From Pomphorhynchus laevis (lineage: Eukaryota; Acanthocephala; Palaeacanthocephala; Echinorhynchida; Pomphorhynchidae), in the NCBI GenBank assembly GCA_012934845.2, contig WNNJ02000273.1, positions 124,001-188,000 of the forward strand: a stretch of 64,000 nt of DNA, in the 5' to 3' direction. The translations under genes and the position numbers were made by a program. Below the pieces are notes generated by a model. It saw nothing but the letters and a program-made list of their open reading frames with translations. It did no database searches and was not told the origin of the DNA. Within the stretch, counting starts at the first letter, position 1, and each line of letters opens with the position of its first letter. Below, one piece after another: positions 53,330 to 63,440 of this stretch.

Positions 53330-54240
53330 TTAGAAGTTCCTTTAAGAGTTTCATAGCAGATTTTGTTTCGTGAGATATTTGGAAATTCGGCGTACAATCG
53401 ACGAAAAATTTCGGATCCAGCGTGAGTAATGTGCAAATAATCTGAGAACGCTTTTTAATTGTAAGGACATTTAGGTTCCTGGAGATATAAAACCGGTTTT
53501 ATTCTGTATGGATCAAGTGGCACTAAGCCATTGTCAATCCGATAGCCCAAAACGCATATACTCCTTTTAGAAAAATGCATGGCTGGATTGAAATTAATAT
53601 TATACCGCTTTGCTACTTCCATAAAATGGTCTACGTTTCGTTAATGATCTTGATCTGATTTTCCAGCAATAACGATATTAAAGTAAGCGAAGGTCGCTTC
53701 AAGATTTTCTGATTGTATAATCTGGCTGATTACTCGTTGGAAAGCTTCAACTACATTTGTAAGCTCAAACGACACAATTTAACTGTATAAGTGACTAGCT
53801 GCCTCAAAAGCTGAAAAAAAATTCACAGCGCAGTGGTATCTGATGATTAGAACTTTAAAGTTCAACTCTGGAGAATACCTGATATTCAGTAGAGCTATCC
53901 ACAAGTTCGTCAATTCTAGGTAGCGAAAAGCGTCTAGATGAGCAAACCGATTCACGGTTTGGCTATAATCAATAACCATTCGAATTTTATTGATATCTTT
54001 AACAAGTACTATTTGAGCTCTCCAAGGTAATTTACTTTGTTCAATAATTTCCAAATCCAGTAGTCGTTTGACTTCGGACTCAATAAACGATAGGTATTCA
54101 GGACATCGCCGGTGGGTCGGAACTACAACGGACGGATACCCTCATCAATGAAAGAAAGCAAAGGTGGATCTAGTTTCATGACATAAGAGTACCGAGAAAA
54201 ACATCTGATACAAGATGCGGCAGAACAAATAATTTAACAT
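53330..54240 (-). mobile_element. Fossil of a Ty3-like LTR retroelement (pol fragment)
   Basis: On the minus strand short stretches read PWRAQIVLVKD and IRMVIDYSQTVNRF, the RT region of Ty3-type pol, followed by VLGYRI-type sequence further along. No LTRs, gag or integrase are visible. It is an old, broken remnant with several interruptions, and LINE-A A6 starts at its right edge. Confidence 0.6.
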
Positions 54241-54256
54241 CCGACGCTCTCAGCGC

Positions 54257-56218
54257 TTGCGCCATGCTACCTGTTTCGATTCTGACTGTAGTCTTTCTAA
54301 GCGTCGACTCCGTCACTCTTTTCGTGTGTATAATCGCTTTCTTAAACGTTCTCCCAACTCACTCCCTCCAAATCTCCGTGATTCCTACTTTTCTCTACGC
54401 CGTTCACATCTTATTCTTATACGTACTAAACGTACTATCTTTTGGCGAAATCAACTTGAGTCATCTTCCAACTCTAAATCTCATTGGAAAATCTTAAACT
54501 CAATTCTTTCACGATCATCTACCCCTTGTAATATAAATCCTGATGAATTTTCTTCTTATCTACAAACTAAGCTATCTAATTTACTTTCCCTACTACCCGT
54601 GGCCCCCTTGTACCCACTCTTCTCTTTAAATACTTCCCTCCCAGAACTATTCCACCTTCTTCCCGTTTCGTCTGATGAAGTTTCTTCGGTTCTGCTGTCA
54701 TTACCTAATAAAACCTCTCCTTCTGACCCAATTCCCACTCACTTACTTAAAAATATCTGCACTTTTATCTTACCCTTCCTAACCACATTGTTCAACTCGT
54801 CCATCCGTAGCTGTACATTTATTTCCATCTGGAAATGCGCCACTGTTCGTCCTATCATCAAAAAGCAATCTCCCGACTCCTCACTACCATCTTCGTACCG
54901 TCCAATCTCACTTCTCCCAACCCTCTCTAAACTCCTTGAGCGTCTCGTTCTTAAGCAAGTTAATACATATCTCTATTCCTCTAACTTATTTCCTCGCTTC
55001 CAAGCCGCTTTTCGCTCTAATTACTCTACCGAAATTGCATGTCTTAAAGTTTATAACGACTTACTCATATCGCGCGATCATAAATTATGTAGTGTCATAG
55101 TTTCTCTTGATCTATCGTCTGCTTTTGACATCGTCGATCACTCGATTCTTCTCCATCGCCTTCGTCATGATTATGGCTTCTCTTTACCCACTGTATCATG
55201 GTTTTCTTCATATCTATCAAACCGTACATTTTGCGTATATTCTAACTCTTCTCTCTCCCATCCTTCGTCCATTCCGTCCGGTGTTCCGCAAGGCTCCGTA
55301 TTAGGCCCTATACTTTTCTCTCTTCTTCTTGGTGATTTGTCTTCGATTTCTCATAAATTTAACTTCCATGTTATGCAATATGCTGATGACATTCTCATCT
55401 ATGCTCCTGCACCTGCTTATCGTATTCACGATCTTAGTGTTTCCGCTTCGGACTGTCTTGTCTCAATTTCCAATCATCTTTCTTCCCTTCGCCTTTCTCT
55501 GAATCCTGATAAATCCAAAATTATGTGGATCCTACCTCGACGCCTCGGCTTCGAACCTCCCTCCGTATCATTAAATTCTACAATTCTTCCTATCGTTGAT
55601 AATCTCGTTTTCCTAGGCTTCCATTTTGACAACCGACTTTCACTTAAACCTTTCGTTAGAGATAAAGTACGCTCATCTACCTTGATACTCCGCAACCTCC
55701 GTCAAGTTCGTAGATTGATCGATTTCCCTTCTTGTATGACTCTCATATCATCTCTCCTTTTTTCTAGACTCGATTATTGTCTTAGTCTATTTTCCAACTC
55801 ACCTAAATCCACTCTTCTTCCCCTACAACGCATCGTCAACGCAGCTGTCCGAATTCTCCTCCGTCTTCGTCGTTTTGATCACACATCCTACCATCTTGCT
55901 TCTCTCGATTTGCCTACAATTTATTGTCGTGTTCAAATTCGTCTTCTTATCGTTGCTTTCCGCCTTGTAACTTTTCATACCCCTTCATTTCTCAACCTTC
56001 CTTTTCTTGATAATTCCCGTCCTGTTTACTGTTCCTTGCGTTCCTGTAATTCCCTTCTTTTACATGTCCCAAACTACTCTACCTCCTTTGGACTCCGCTC
56101 CTTCCTGGTGGCTGCTTCTCTATCGTGGAATCATCTGCCCATTCATATACGCCAATCAACTTCCCTGCAGTGCTTTAAACGACAAATCCAATCCCATTTT
56201 AACAATTTAACTGCTTGA
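54257..56218 (+). CDS. LINE-A reverse transcriptase, uninterrupted
   Basis: The 653-codon frame has no native start because the 5' part is truncated. Motifs are SSYRPISLLPTLSKLLERLV, FRSNYSTEIACLKVYNDLL, LDLSSAFDIVDHSILLHRL, SGVPQGSVLGPILFSLLLGD, YADD at residues 375-378, LNPDKSKIMWI, LGFHFDNRLSLKPF, and a C-terminal region ending IQSHFNNLTA. It would perform target-primed reverse transcription; without the endonuclease it is not autonomous. The undamaged frame suggests recent insertion. Confidence 0.9.
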   Translation: MRHATCFDSDCSLSKRRLRHSFRVYNRFLKRSPNSLPPNLRDSYFSLRRSHLILIRTKRTIFWRNQLESSSNSKSHWKILNSILSRSSTPCNINPDEFSSYLQTKLSNLLSLLPVAPLYPLFSLNTSLPELFHLLPVSSDEVSSVLLSLPNKTSPSDPIPTHLLKNICTFILPFLTTLFNSSIRSCTFISIWKCATVRPIIKKQSPDSSLPSSYRPISLLPTLSKLLERLVLKQVNTYLYSSNLFPRFQAAFRSNYSTEIACLKVYNDLLISRDHKLCSVIVSLDLSSAFDIVDHSILLHRLRHDYGFSLPTVSWFSSYLSNRTFCVYSNSSLSHPSSIPSGVPQGSVLGPILFSLLLGDLSSISHKFNFHVMQYADDILIYAPAPAYRIHDLSVSASDCLVSISNHLSSLRLSLNPDKSKIMWILPRRLGFEPPSVSLNSTILPIVDNLVFLGFHFDNRLSLKPFVRDKVRSSTLILRNLRQVRRLIDFPSCMTLISSLLFSRLDYCLSLFSNSPKSTLLPLQRIVNAAVRILLRLRRFDHTSYHLASLDLPTIYCRVQIRLLIVAFRLVTFHTPSFLNLPFLDNSRPVYCSLRSCNSLLLHVPNYSTSFGLRSFLVAASLSWNHLPIHIRQSTSLQCFKRQIQSHFNNLTA

Positions 56219-56247
56219 CTTTCTCATTTTTGTTTGTGGACTTGTAA

Positions 56248-56264
56248 GCGTACAGCTTGTACGC
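56248..56264 (+). other. LINE-A 3' stem-loop, GTAC variant
   Basis: GCGTACA-GCT-TGTACGC, a perfect 7-bp stem, the same compensated variant as in A2. Confidence 0.75.
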
Positions 56265-56298
56265 ATTTGCCACATTAAATAAATTTGTATTATTATTT

Positions 56299-56560
56299 AC
56301 ATGTCCCAAACTACTCTACCTCTTTTGGCTTCCGCTCCTTCGTTGTGGCTGCTTCTCTCTTGTGGAATAAACTGCCTATTCATATCCGCCAATCAACATC
56401 TATGCCGTGCTTCAAACGCCAAATCCAATTCCATTTCAACAATTAACCAATAATCTGTGATTTTTGATGTTCTTTTTTTTGTTTGTTAGTGGTCATGTAA
56501 GCGTGCATTTTGCACGCATTTGCCACGTTAAATAAATTATTGTATTATTATTGTATTATT
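56299..56560 (+). mobile_element. LINE-A copy A7, 3' end, directly behind A6
   Basis: It starts at the codons for HVPNYSTSF-like sequence and runs through the C-terminus, the 3' stem-loop 56501-56517 (GCGTGCA/TGCACGC) and a TTATTGTATTATTATTG tail. Its hairpin and tail match A1, not A6, so this is another insertion rather than a local duplication. Confidence 0.85.
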
Positions 56561-57436
56561 GACACCCAATTTGTGCTGCACAAAATGTCTACCCGCGTGA
56601 CGTGAACGGTAGCCTCTGTTCCGTTTGGCACACCAAACGGAATAGAGAGGAGAAATCGTTGACTAGGGGATCAGATGGATGTCGGTTAGCGATTTTAGCT
56701 GTGAGAAGTCTGAGAGAGCAACTGCTGACGATAAGATGTAATCCACCACATTTCTTCCGTAGTAGTCGACCACCGAAAATTTTTGGACGAATTTAATGGG
56801 GGAACATTACCGTCGAGTAGTAGCGACAGAAACGTCATAAGGCATCCACTAACGATACACTGGCAGGGGCGCTGCTAAAAAACATGAAGTCTTAGTATAG
56901 GACAGGGCTTAGACCTTGAATTCCTACGACCGAAACGTTTACTAACGAGCGGATAGCATTTAAAAGCGACTTGCAAGAGACGACAATTTCAGAGTTATTA
57001 GCATTGTTTGCTAGAGCTGGCTCAATGTTTTTACGTCTACCAGACGAGTAGGACATTTTCGCTGTGTGCAGATCTTTCACTTGTCTTAAAGAGGCATACG
57101 CAGTGTTGAACAAATTGTTCATCGCTGCACCAATGATAAAGAGCACCCCGAAAATCACCGTGATGTTCTTTTTTGGAATATCTTTCACTTCAGGCACATA
57201 TCTCGCAAATCGCGAAGATTACGTACAGATAGCATATCAACAAACTTGAGTCTGTTATGTTCCTATATGGAAAAAGTCTCAACTAATTAACGAGCATTAA
57301 ATCCCGACGCAACATTCTAAGTCGAGTATACTCATCAATCATTCTAGGATATAAACATTATTATTATTATTTTACAATCTCTGGGTTATCCGCAAATGGG
57401 CCCGTAAATGATAATTAAGTTCAGTTTAGGTTCAAA
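56561..57436. other. Unrecognised stretch with one open frame on the minus strand
   Basis: The minus-strand frame ending at 56892 is open from about 57215 (roughly 105 codons) and has no ATG at its start. It holds a hydrophobic segment, NITVIFGVLFIIGAAM, like a membrane span, then a polar tail. I do not recognise it. An inverted repeat TTCCGTTTGG/CCAAACGGAA lies at about 56618-56641. Confidence 0.35.
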
Positions 57437-57662
57437 ATTCTGGACGTCCGATTGCAGATCGCGTTCCTCTGATGCATCACGATGTCATTTTTGCAAGTAA
57501 TAGGCCTAGACGCGTTCTAAGCTTTGTAAGCTCGTCGGGGTATCTGCTTGCTCGCTTATTTGCCAATTTAGATGCGATCCGTCTTAAAAGTTGTGTGGCA
57601 TTTTCACCGCTTCCACCTGAGAATGAGAAGACGGCGGGTACAAGAGACCCCCGCTCGAACTG
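57437..57662 (-). pseudogene. C-terminal fragment of a REL-type LINE protein
   Basis: The minus strand reads FERGSLVPAVFSFSGG, LLRRIASKLANKR and LRTRLGLLLAKM, then a stop and CIRGTRSAIG. This matches the post-endonuclease region of the USP-bearing LINE (FTPAVVEVFGG, LIRRIAGNVSKVRG and ALMRGNARAL). Here the frame ends soon after, with no USP. It is a broken remnant of a related element. Confidence 0.5.
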
Positions 57663-58070
57663 TTAGTCTTTCGAGATATTTACTGCGCTTTCGCTGTTGG
57701 TGGTACTTATAGCAGGACTCTGGTGTCTTGGAGGAGTTGGACTGAGCGAAAGCGTTAAACACGCAAATGTAGAAGAAAGTTAGCTCACTCCTATCACCAT
57801 ACAACCCTGAGCATGCAATGTCGAGCCTAGCATCACGGTCTTTTGTCGTTGAGCCGTTTCTAAAGTCAAAGTTTGGCGGGACTGGTGTAAGCAGCGGCTT
57901 ACAGCAGCGGCTTTATAATTATTATTATTTCGACAATAATATGCACTCCGTTGAGTAATATGTCGGGACAATGTGGTTGACAGTGCAAGAATTTTAAATG
58001 ACTTTTCTAGTTTGTAGAACATTTTACTTCAAAAAAAATTATTTCGACAAACAGACGAGCAAAGCTCACA
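57663..58070. other. Unassigned stretch
   Basis: Short minus-strand frames at 57604-57804 and 57780-58022 show no family resemblance, though the first overlaps the REL-type remnant in another frame. CAGCGGCTT is repeated at 57893 and 57906. No gene is supported. Confidence 0.35.
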
Positions 58071-60175
58071 GTTGCACTGTTAAAAAAAGAAAAAGTAAAG
58101 AAAGAAAAACTCACAAACAAAAGTCAGAAAAGTTCATGTTTGAATGCTGAAACCGATCTTAAGTTGACAATTTCTTCACTTAATCGGTTCCACTTACCTA
58201 CGATTCGGTGTCCAAATTGTACAGTTTTAGAGCGTATAACTCGGCGATGGGCTAAAGTAAAATTGTGTCCACGCAAAGCCCGACTTTTCCGAACAGTCAT
58301 CAATTCTCTTAAGACGTGATTTCCCTTGTGTAAAGCTTCCCATGTTGAACACATATCTCGCCGAAACCGAAGGTCGCTTATAGAAACCATACCAAGTTTT
58401 TTTAGCCTTTCATTATAAGGTAAGGCTTTAACTGAATTTACGAGCTTTGTTGACCGGCGCAGCACATTTTCAATTCTACTTTTCTCGTATACTGTCCTTG
58501 GGAACGAACATTGTGATGTATAGGTAAGATGACTGATCACAAATGCGTTGGCGAGTGCTCTAAATGAAACTGGACTCAACACACTAAAAGTTCTACGAAT
58601 CATCCCAACCATTCGATTTGCTTTCGAGCAAGCCAACTCAGTATTCCAACTAGTCGAAAAATCATTCGCAACTACTATTCCAAGGTCGCTAAGACGAGTT
58701 ACTACTTTAATGTTCTGATCCTCAAGATGATAAGTTGGATACACACTATGACTGCGTGATTGTAAACGCATACAAGCACACTTTGATATATTCAGTGACA
58801 GACCATTCATATAAGCCCAGTTGGAAATGCTGTCGATATCCGATTGAACTAGCACCGTGTCCGAATCTGACCGGATAGCCTGCCAAATTTTTAGGTCGTC
58901 TGCATATAAAAGAGAGTGTGAGTTCAAAATGGAAGGAAGGTCATTAATGAAAATACAGAATAACAATGGGCCGAAGACCGAACCCTGCGGAACTCCAACA
59001 GTGACCGGATAAGGATCAGAAATAGAACCATTTACAACAACCTGATAGAATCTGTTAGATAAAAATTCTTTAACCAGCGAATAATAAGTGGATCAATGTT
59101 TAGAGCACGCATTTTGTGAATCAAGATGTCATGTGAAACTATATCAAACGCTTTTGAAAAAATCAAAAAATACTATATCAACATCAAAGCCCTTATCAAC
59201 TAACGAACCCCAGCTATTCTGGGCAATCAAGAGATTAGTGATTGTTGAGCGATCCCTTCGAAATCCATGTTGATTGTTACACAATAATTTGTTGGATTCT
59301 AGATAATCGCTTAGAATGCGGTATATTTTCTTTTCCAAAACTCGACAGAATACACACGTTAGACTTATCGGGCGATAATTTTCAACTGAAGATGGATCAC
59401 CTTTCTTTAAAACGGGCCTTATCAACGAAAGTTTCCAATTCATCGAGACCCAACCGATGTACAAGGAGGCAACACAAATCCAATATAGTGGTATGCCGAT
59501 AACATCAGCGATATTCTTGAGAAATACCGGTGGTAAACGATCAGAACAAATAGAACCTAACGATTTAAGCCGCTTGAGCTCTAGCACTACATCATTAACA
59601 GAAAACATCTGAATAATGTTTATATTCGATGGACAGTACGAGGCATAGGTGACGGAGGAGGATTTACGAACTCCTATGCAAAAATGTTGAGCGAAAGCAT
59701 TCGCTATGTCATCATATTTAATCAATGTGCAACCATCAGTATCAACAAGTGAACCAATGTGTTTATTTTTGTTGTTGAAATTAGCATAATTGAATACGGA
59801 TTTAGGATTATGAATTGACCTTTGAACAATTTTCTCTTCAAATTGACATTGTTTGAAGCGTTTAAGAAATGTGAACCGATTTCTGGCCTCTTTATACCTA
59901 CAGTAATCAATACTATTATTAGAAAACAACTAAAATTTCATTTTTTTAATTTTAAAGCATTCTTTAACTCTTTGTCAAACCAAGGTTTATGGTGTATACG
60001 ATTTGCAACGGTTTTACGGGGCGAAAATCGTATGAGTAATTCCTTAAGGGTGGCTTCTAACTGATAGCATGCCTTATCAACCCCAACATAAAACGGACTG
60101 AGCCATGAAATACTTAATAGATTCTGACGCACAAGTTCGAAGTTAGTTTTAAAATAATTTAAAGAATTCTGTTTA
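58071..60175 (-). mobile_element. LINE-D copy D1, CR1-like (inverted)
   Basis: The minus strand covers the end of the linker to the RT C-terminus. It is a CR1-type family distinct from LINE-C, with VPQGSVFGPLLFCIFINDL in place of VPQGSVLGPLLFNIFIN. It ends near 58071 in a T-rich tail (sense strand). Two frameshifts separate the RT halves. Confidence 0.85.
58124..60132 (-). pseudogene. LINE-D reverse transcriptase of D1, frameshifted
   Basis: Upstream pieces 59938-60132 (RFSPRKTVANRIHHKPWFDK) and 59144-59929 (DRLPPVFLKNI, IRPVLKKGDPSSVENYRPIS, QHGFRRDRSTITNLL) lead to a shift in the FDFSKAFD block near 59150. The palm and C-terminal part is open from about 59000 to 58124, with LLYADDLKIWQ, LGIVVANDFSTSW and GKWNRLSEEIVN. 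It is not functional. Confidence 0.85.
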
Positions 60176-61060
60176 AAATATACGCAGTGTTGAACCTAAC
60201 ATTAAGAACCAACATTAAGATGCATGTGTTAAATGACTGAGCACGAATGCATTTGCAAGTGATTTAAATGGCCAGGGATTCAGAAATCTAAACGTTTGGT
60301 GAATTTAAACCTACTATATGCTAGCTTAGGCACATTCATAATCAGTGTGCTGGCGATTAGACACATCATTTGCGATTCATATGCCAAGATCCTTTGCATG
60401 TGAAACTATTTCGATGAGCTGAACCACCTAGATATGTTGACTCTGGAGCATCATTACGTGAACGTCAACACATGTAAACACATTTCGATACATTGATAGA
60501 CAAGCCGTTGGAACATGCCCACTTAGAAACGCTGTCAATATCTGATTCTTAATATCCATGTCTAAATTCAACCTAATTGTTCGCCAAATTTTAAGATCAT
60601 CCACATACAAGAGTGAATCTGAACTTAGGATACCAGGTAAATCGTTCAATAAATACAGAATAGCAGTGGGCCCAATACCGAATTTTGAGGGACGCCAACA
60701 TGAGCGGGTTATCGATCAGAGAAAATACCATTAACTCTTACTTGATACAAGCAGTGTGATATGAAATCCGGTACCATAAATTTGCAACCAAAAGCAGTGA
60801 TTATATTAATGTCGTGAACTAGATTGCATTTATTGTTATCAAAGATGAAACTAATGTCAGTTTTTAATTTTAGAGAATCTCTGAGCTCCATATCAAACCA
60901 AGGACTGTAATATGTATCTACTATAGCTATCTTACGAGGAGAAAATCGTAGAAGCAATCCATGCAGAACTGATTTAAACTAATGCCATGATATATCAACT
61001 CCAACAGTTAAGGGATCGAGTTAACATATAGATTAGTTATCATAAGTGAATCACGAGTCA
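60176..61060 (-). mobile_element. LINE-D copy D2, decayed and internally deleted
   Basis: The linker (RFSPRKIAIVDTYYSPWFD, 60709-60957) is followed after a gap by the palm (LLYVDDLKIWRTIR, 60428-60649), so the first RT motifs are missing. Many breaks show it is older than D1. Confidence 0.7.
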
Positions 61061-61090
61061 ACATAAGTCTTGGTTATTATAATTCTTACA

Positions 61091-61210
61091 TTCCAGATTA
61101 TTACTGTCAGTTCCAGATTATTCCTGTCAGTTCCAGATTATTCCTGTCAGTTCCAGATTATTCCTGTCAGTTCCAGATTATTTCTGTCAGTTCCAGATTA
61201 TTCCTGTCAG
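61091..61210 (+). repeat. 20-bp tandem repeat, six units, at the LINE-A 5' end
   Basis: Units start every 20 bases from 61091 to 61191 and read TTCCAGATTATTCCTGTCAG with at most one change. They end 50 bases before the ORF1 ATG at 61260. Tandem monomers at LINE 5' ends often carry promoter activity (known for other LINEs; inferred here). Confidence 0.9.
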
Positions 61211-61259
61211 TTCCGCTCGCTACGCTCGCGGATTGAGCTCAATCTATCGATAAAAGGTC

Positions 61260-62585
61260 ATGCCTAAAAAAGCGCGATCTCAGATCCCGGTTCCTGATCA
61301 AGAATCTTCCACATCAGAATGCAATGATGGTTATACCAGCTTTGAAGTTGGATGCGATTCCAAAGATTGCGATGTATGGACACTTGTTCGTGTTAAAATA
61401 TCCGACCACTCGGTGTATAAACGTAAACATTTCACTTGAGGTTTTTGTACATCAGTACGACTACTACAGTTATCCTGCTCATCTACTCCTGTATCACACA
61501 TGACCACTCAAACCAATGCTGTTTTAGATGTTTCCCTCGCATCAACACCTGACTTCGCATCATATAATCCCATTATTAAACCTACTTTCTCACACACTCC
61601 TCGTTCAACTTCGTACCAAACTTCCATGAATCTTTCTCATTCTAACAATGCTAACGGTAAAGCTTTTCATCTCGTACCTCCTCTTTCCTATTCCTCCCCC
61701 AATCTAAATAAATCTCAAACTTCTTTATTCTCCTCATGTACTCCTTACTCGACCTCCCCTGTATCACCTCTCAATAATTTACACCCTTCCATCAAAATCA
61801 TTTCCAGTAACATTTCCAATCAACTGATTCAACACTCCATTCCTGTCACTCATGCCCCAACCTATTTTAATTCTCCTTACTCTACCTCCCACGTAACACT
61901 TCCCAATAAGTTACATCCTTCATTTAAAATGATATCCAGTCACATCTCTGATCAACCGATTCAACACCCCGCTCCTGTCACACTTGCTCCAACCAATATT
62001 AATTCTTTATCAAGCACCCCTGTCATTTCCACTTCTATCTGCTCATCTACCTCGACTCCTACCAGCTCTGTCCGTCCACCACATCCACGAAATCGTTTTC
62101 CTTCGCGCGATCGCTGTATAATCATATCAAACTTAAAGCTTTCCGAATCTGCTTCTCCACAATCTCGCCTCGATGATGATGTATCTGCTTTCAGGTCTAT
62201 CCTATCAACCATTCTTCCTGATAATAACCCATCACTTTTCAATAATATTGCTCCTGTATCCTTTATTCGTTTAAACAAATCCACTAAATCCAATCATCTC
62301 AGTCCTCCACTCTTAAAAATCGTTTTCCGACATAGTTCACATGCCTCTTCGGTACTCTCCCAACGTTTTAAACTTCTTACCACTTCATCTACTTGCCGTA
62401 TCTTTCCTGACCGCTCCCCTTCTGATATTGTTCAGCTCAATTTAGCTCGCATTGAAAAACATCGACGTGAAACAAACGGCGAGTCATCCTTATCTATACG
62501 TAAAATCAATGGAAATTTTCACGTTCTTCACATAAGGCCAAAAATTCGATGGCGTCCCATCTTTCCCCCTTGTCTTCTTCGCTAG
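61260..62585 (+). pseudogene. LINE-A ORF1 protein (RRM-like), one in-frame TGA
   Basis: The ATG at 61260 starts MPKKARSQIPVPDQESS. A TGA at 61437-61439 follows, then the same frame stays open through an ATG at 61500 to 62585. LINE-B B5 also begins ORF1 with a basic MGAKKK start, so 61260 is the likely original start. The N-terminal 200 residues are Ser/Thr/Pro-rich. The C-terminal part (NRFPSRDRCIIISNLKL, VSFIRLNKSTK, LLKIVFRHSSHASS) is RRM-like. The protein would bind element RNA. Without the first 60 codons a 361-residue product from 61500 remains possible. Confidence 0.75.
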
Positions 62586-63440
62586 TCGATCTCGCTCCTA
62601 AGCATACTTTTCGTCTTAGTCTATTCAATACTCGCTCCATTCTTCATAAAGCTGATATGCTTCTCGATATCTTCGATCAATTATCTATCGATATTCTCTG
62701 CATTACTGAATCCTGGCACTCTGACTCCGACGATCTTGCTATTCGTCGTCTATGTCGCTCTGGTTGTTCTCTAGTTGAATCAGCTCGTCAAATTACATCT
62801 CATACATCTACTGCGTCTAACCATGGCGGTATTGTTGCCATTGCTCGTCACCCAATGTCTTTACGTAAAATCAACGTTAACATCCGTTACACTTCGTTCG
62901 AATTACTCATATGCAGATTATCAACGCCTTTCCCTCTGGAACTTGTGATTGTATACCGTCCAGGTTCAGTTGCCCCATCACGTATCTTCTTTAACGACCT
63001 TGCAGATCTAATGTCTCACTGTTCATTGTCTTATACTCCTTCTTTTGTTCTCGGTGACTTTAACATTCGTCTTGATCGCCCGGCTGACTCTGACTCTATC
63101 ACTTTAACTAATCTTTTTTCTGATTTTAACTATAAATTACTTTCAACAAGCCCAACTCATATTCTCGGCGGTGCTCTCGACATCATTGCTGTTCCTAACT
63201 GCTTCAATGACTATACCTCCTTGTCAATTACTGATCCTGGTTTGTCCGATCATTTCCTTGTCACTCTTACTCTTACTCGTCCCCATCCTCCTTCTCCGCC
63301 TTTACCTTTATCTACACCAAGTCGACCCTGGAAGCTTCTCGATATCCCTGTTCTCTGCACAGCCTTACTCAATTCTTCACTCTTTTCACTTCCTCTTAAC
63401 TATCTCTCTCCCGGTGACCTCTGCATTCTGTTTGATTCTG
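62549..63440 (+). CDS. LINE-A ORF2 start: APE-type endonuclease, truncated by B7
   Basis: The ATG at 62549 overlaps the end of ORF1 by 37 bases in another frame, so reinitiation or frameshifting may couple the two. Endonuclease motifs are LFNTRSILHK, ILCITESWHS, GGIVAIAR, VYRPGSVAP, VLGDFNIRLDRP, HILGGALDIIAV and LSDHFLVTL. All catalytic boxes are present, including the GDFN lost in A2. The RT is cut off by LINE-B B7. Confidence 0.88.

Larger units (their letters stand above)
54243..56298 (+). mobile_element. LINE-A copy A6, 5'-truncated with intact RT
   Basis: The copy starts in the endonuclease-RT linker at 54243 and continues to the 3' stem-loop (56248-56264) and an AT tail to about 56298. 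It is the best preserved RT of the family here. Confidence 0.92.
61070..63440 (+). mobile_element. LINE-A copy A8: 5' end, ORF1 and endonuclease; cut by B7
   Basis: This is the only LINE-A copy here with its 5' region: a tandem repeat array, ORF1 and the start of ORF2. It stops at 63440 in the linker (CILFDSE), where the 3' tail of LINE-B B7 begins in the opposite orientation; the rest may lie beyond the window. Confidence 0.9.

Noticed and set aside
56299-56560. A6/A7 as a simple tandem duplication of the LINE end
   Set aside because: The hairpin variant and tail differ between them (GTAC against GTGC type), so they are separate insertions.
61091-61210. Regularly spaced 20-bp repeats that look CRISPR-like
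   Set aside because: Units are directly adjacent with no spacers, in animal DNA, at a LINE 5' end; it is a minisatellite. The 65-codon frame across it (SVPDYSCQF repeats) is a translation of the repeat.
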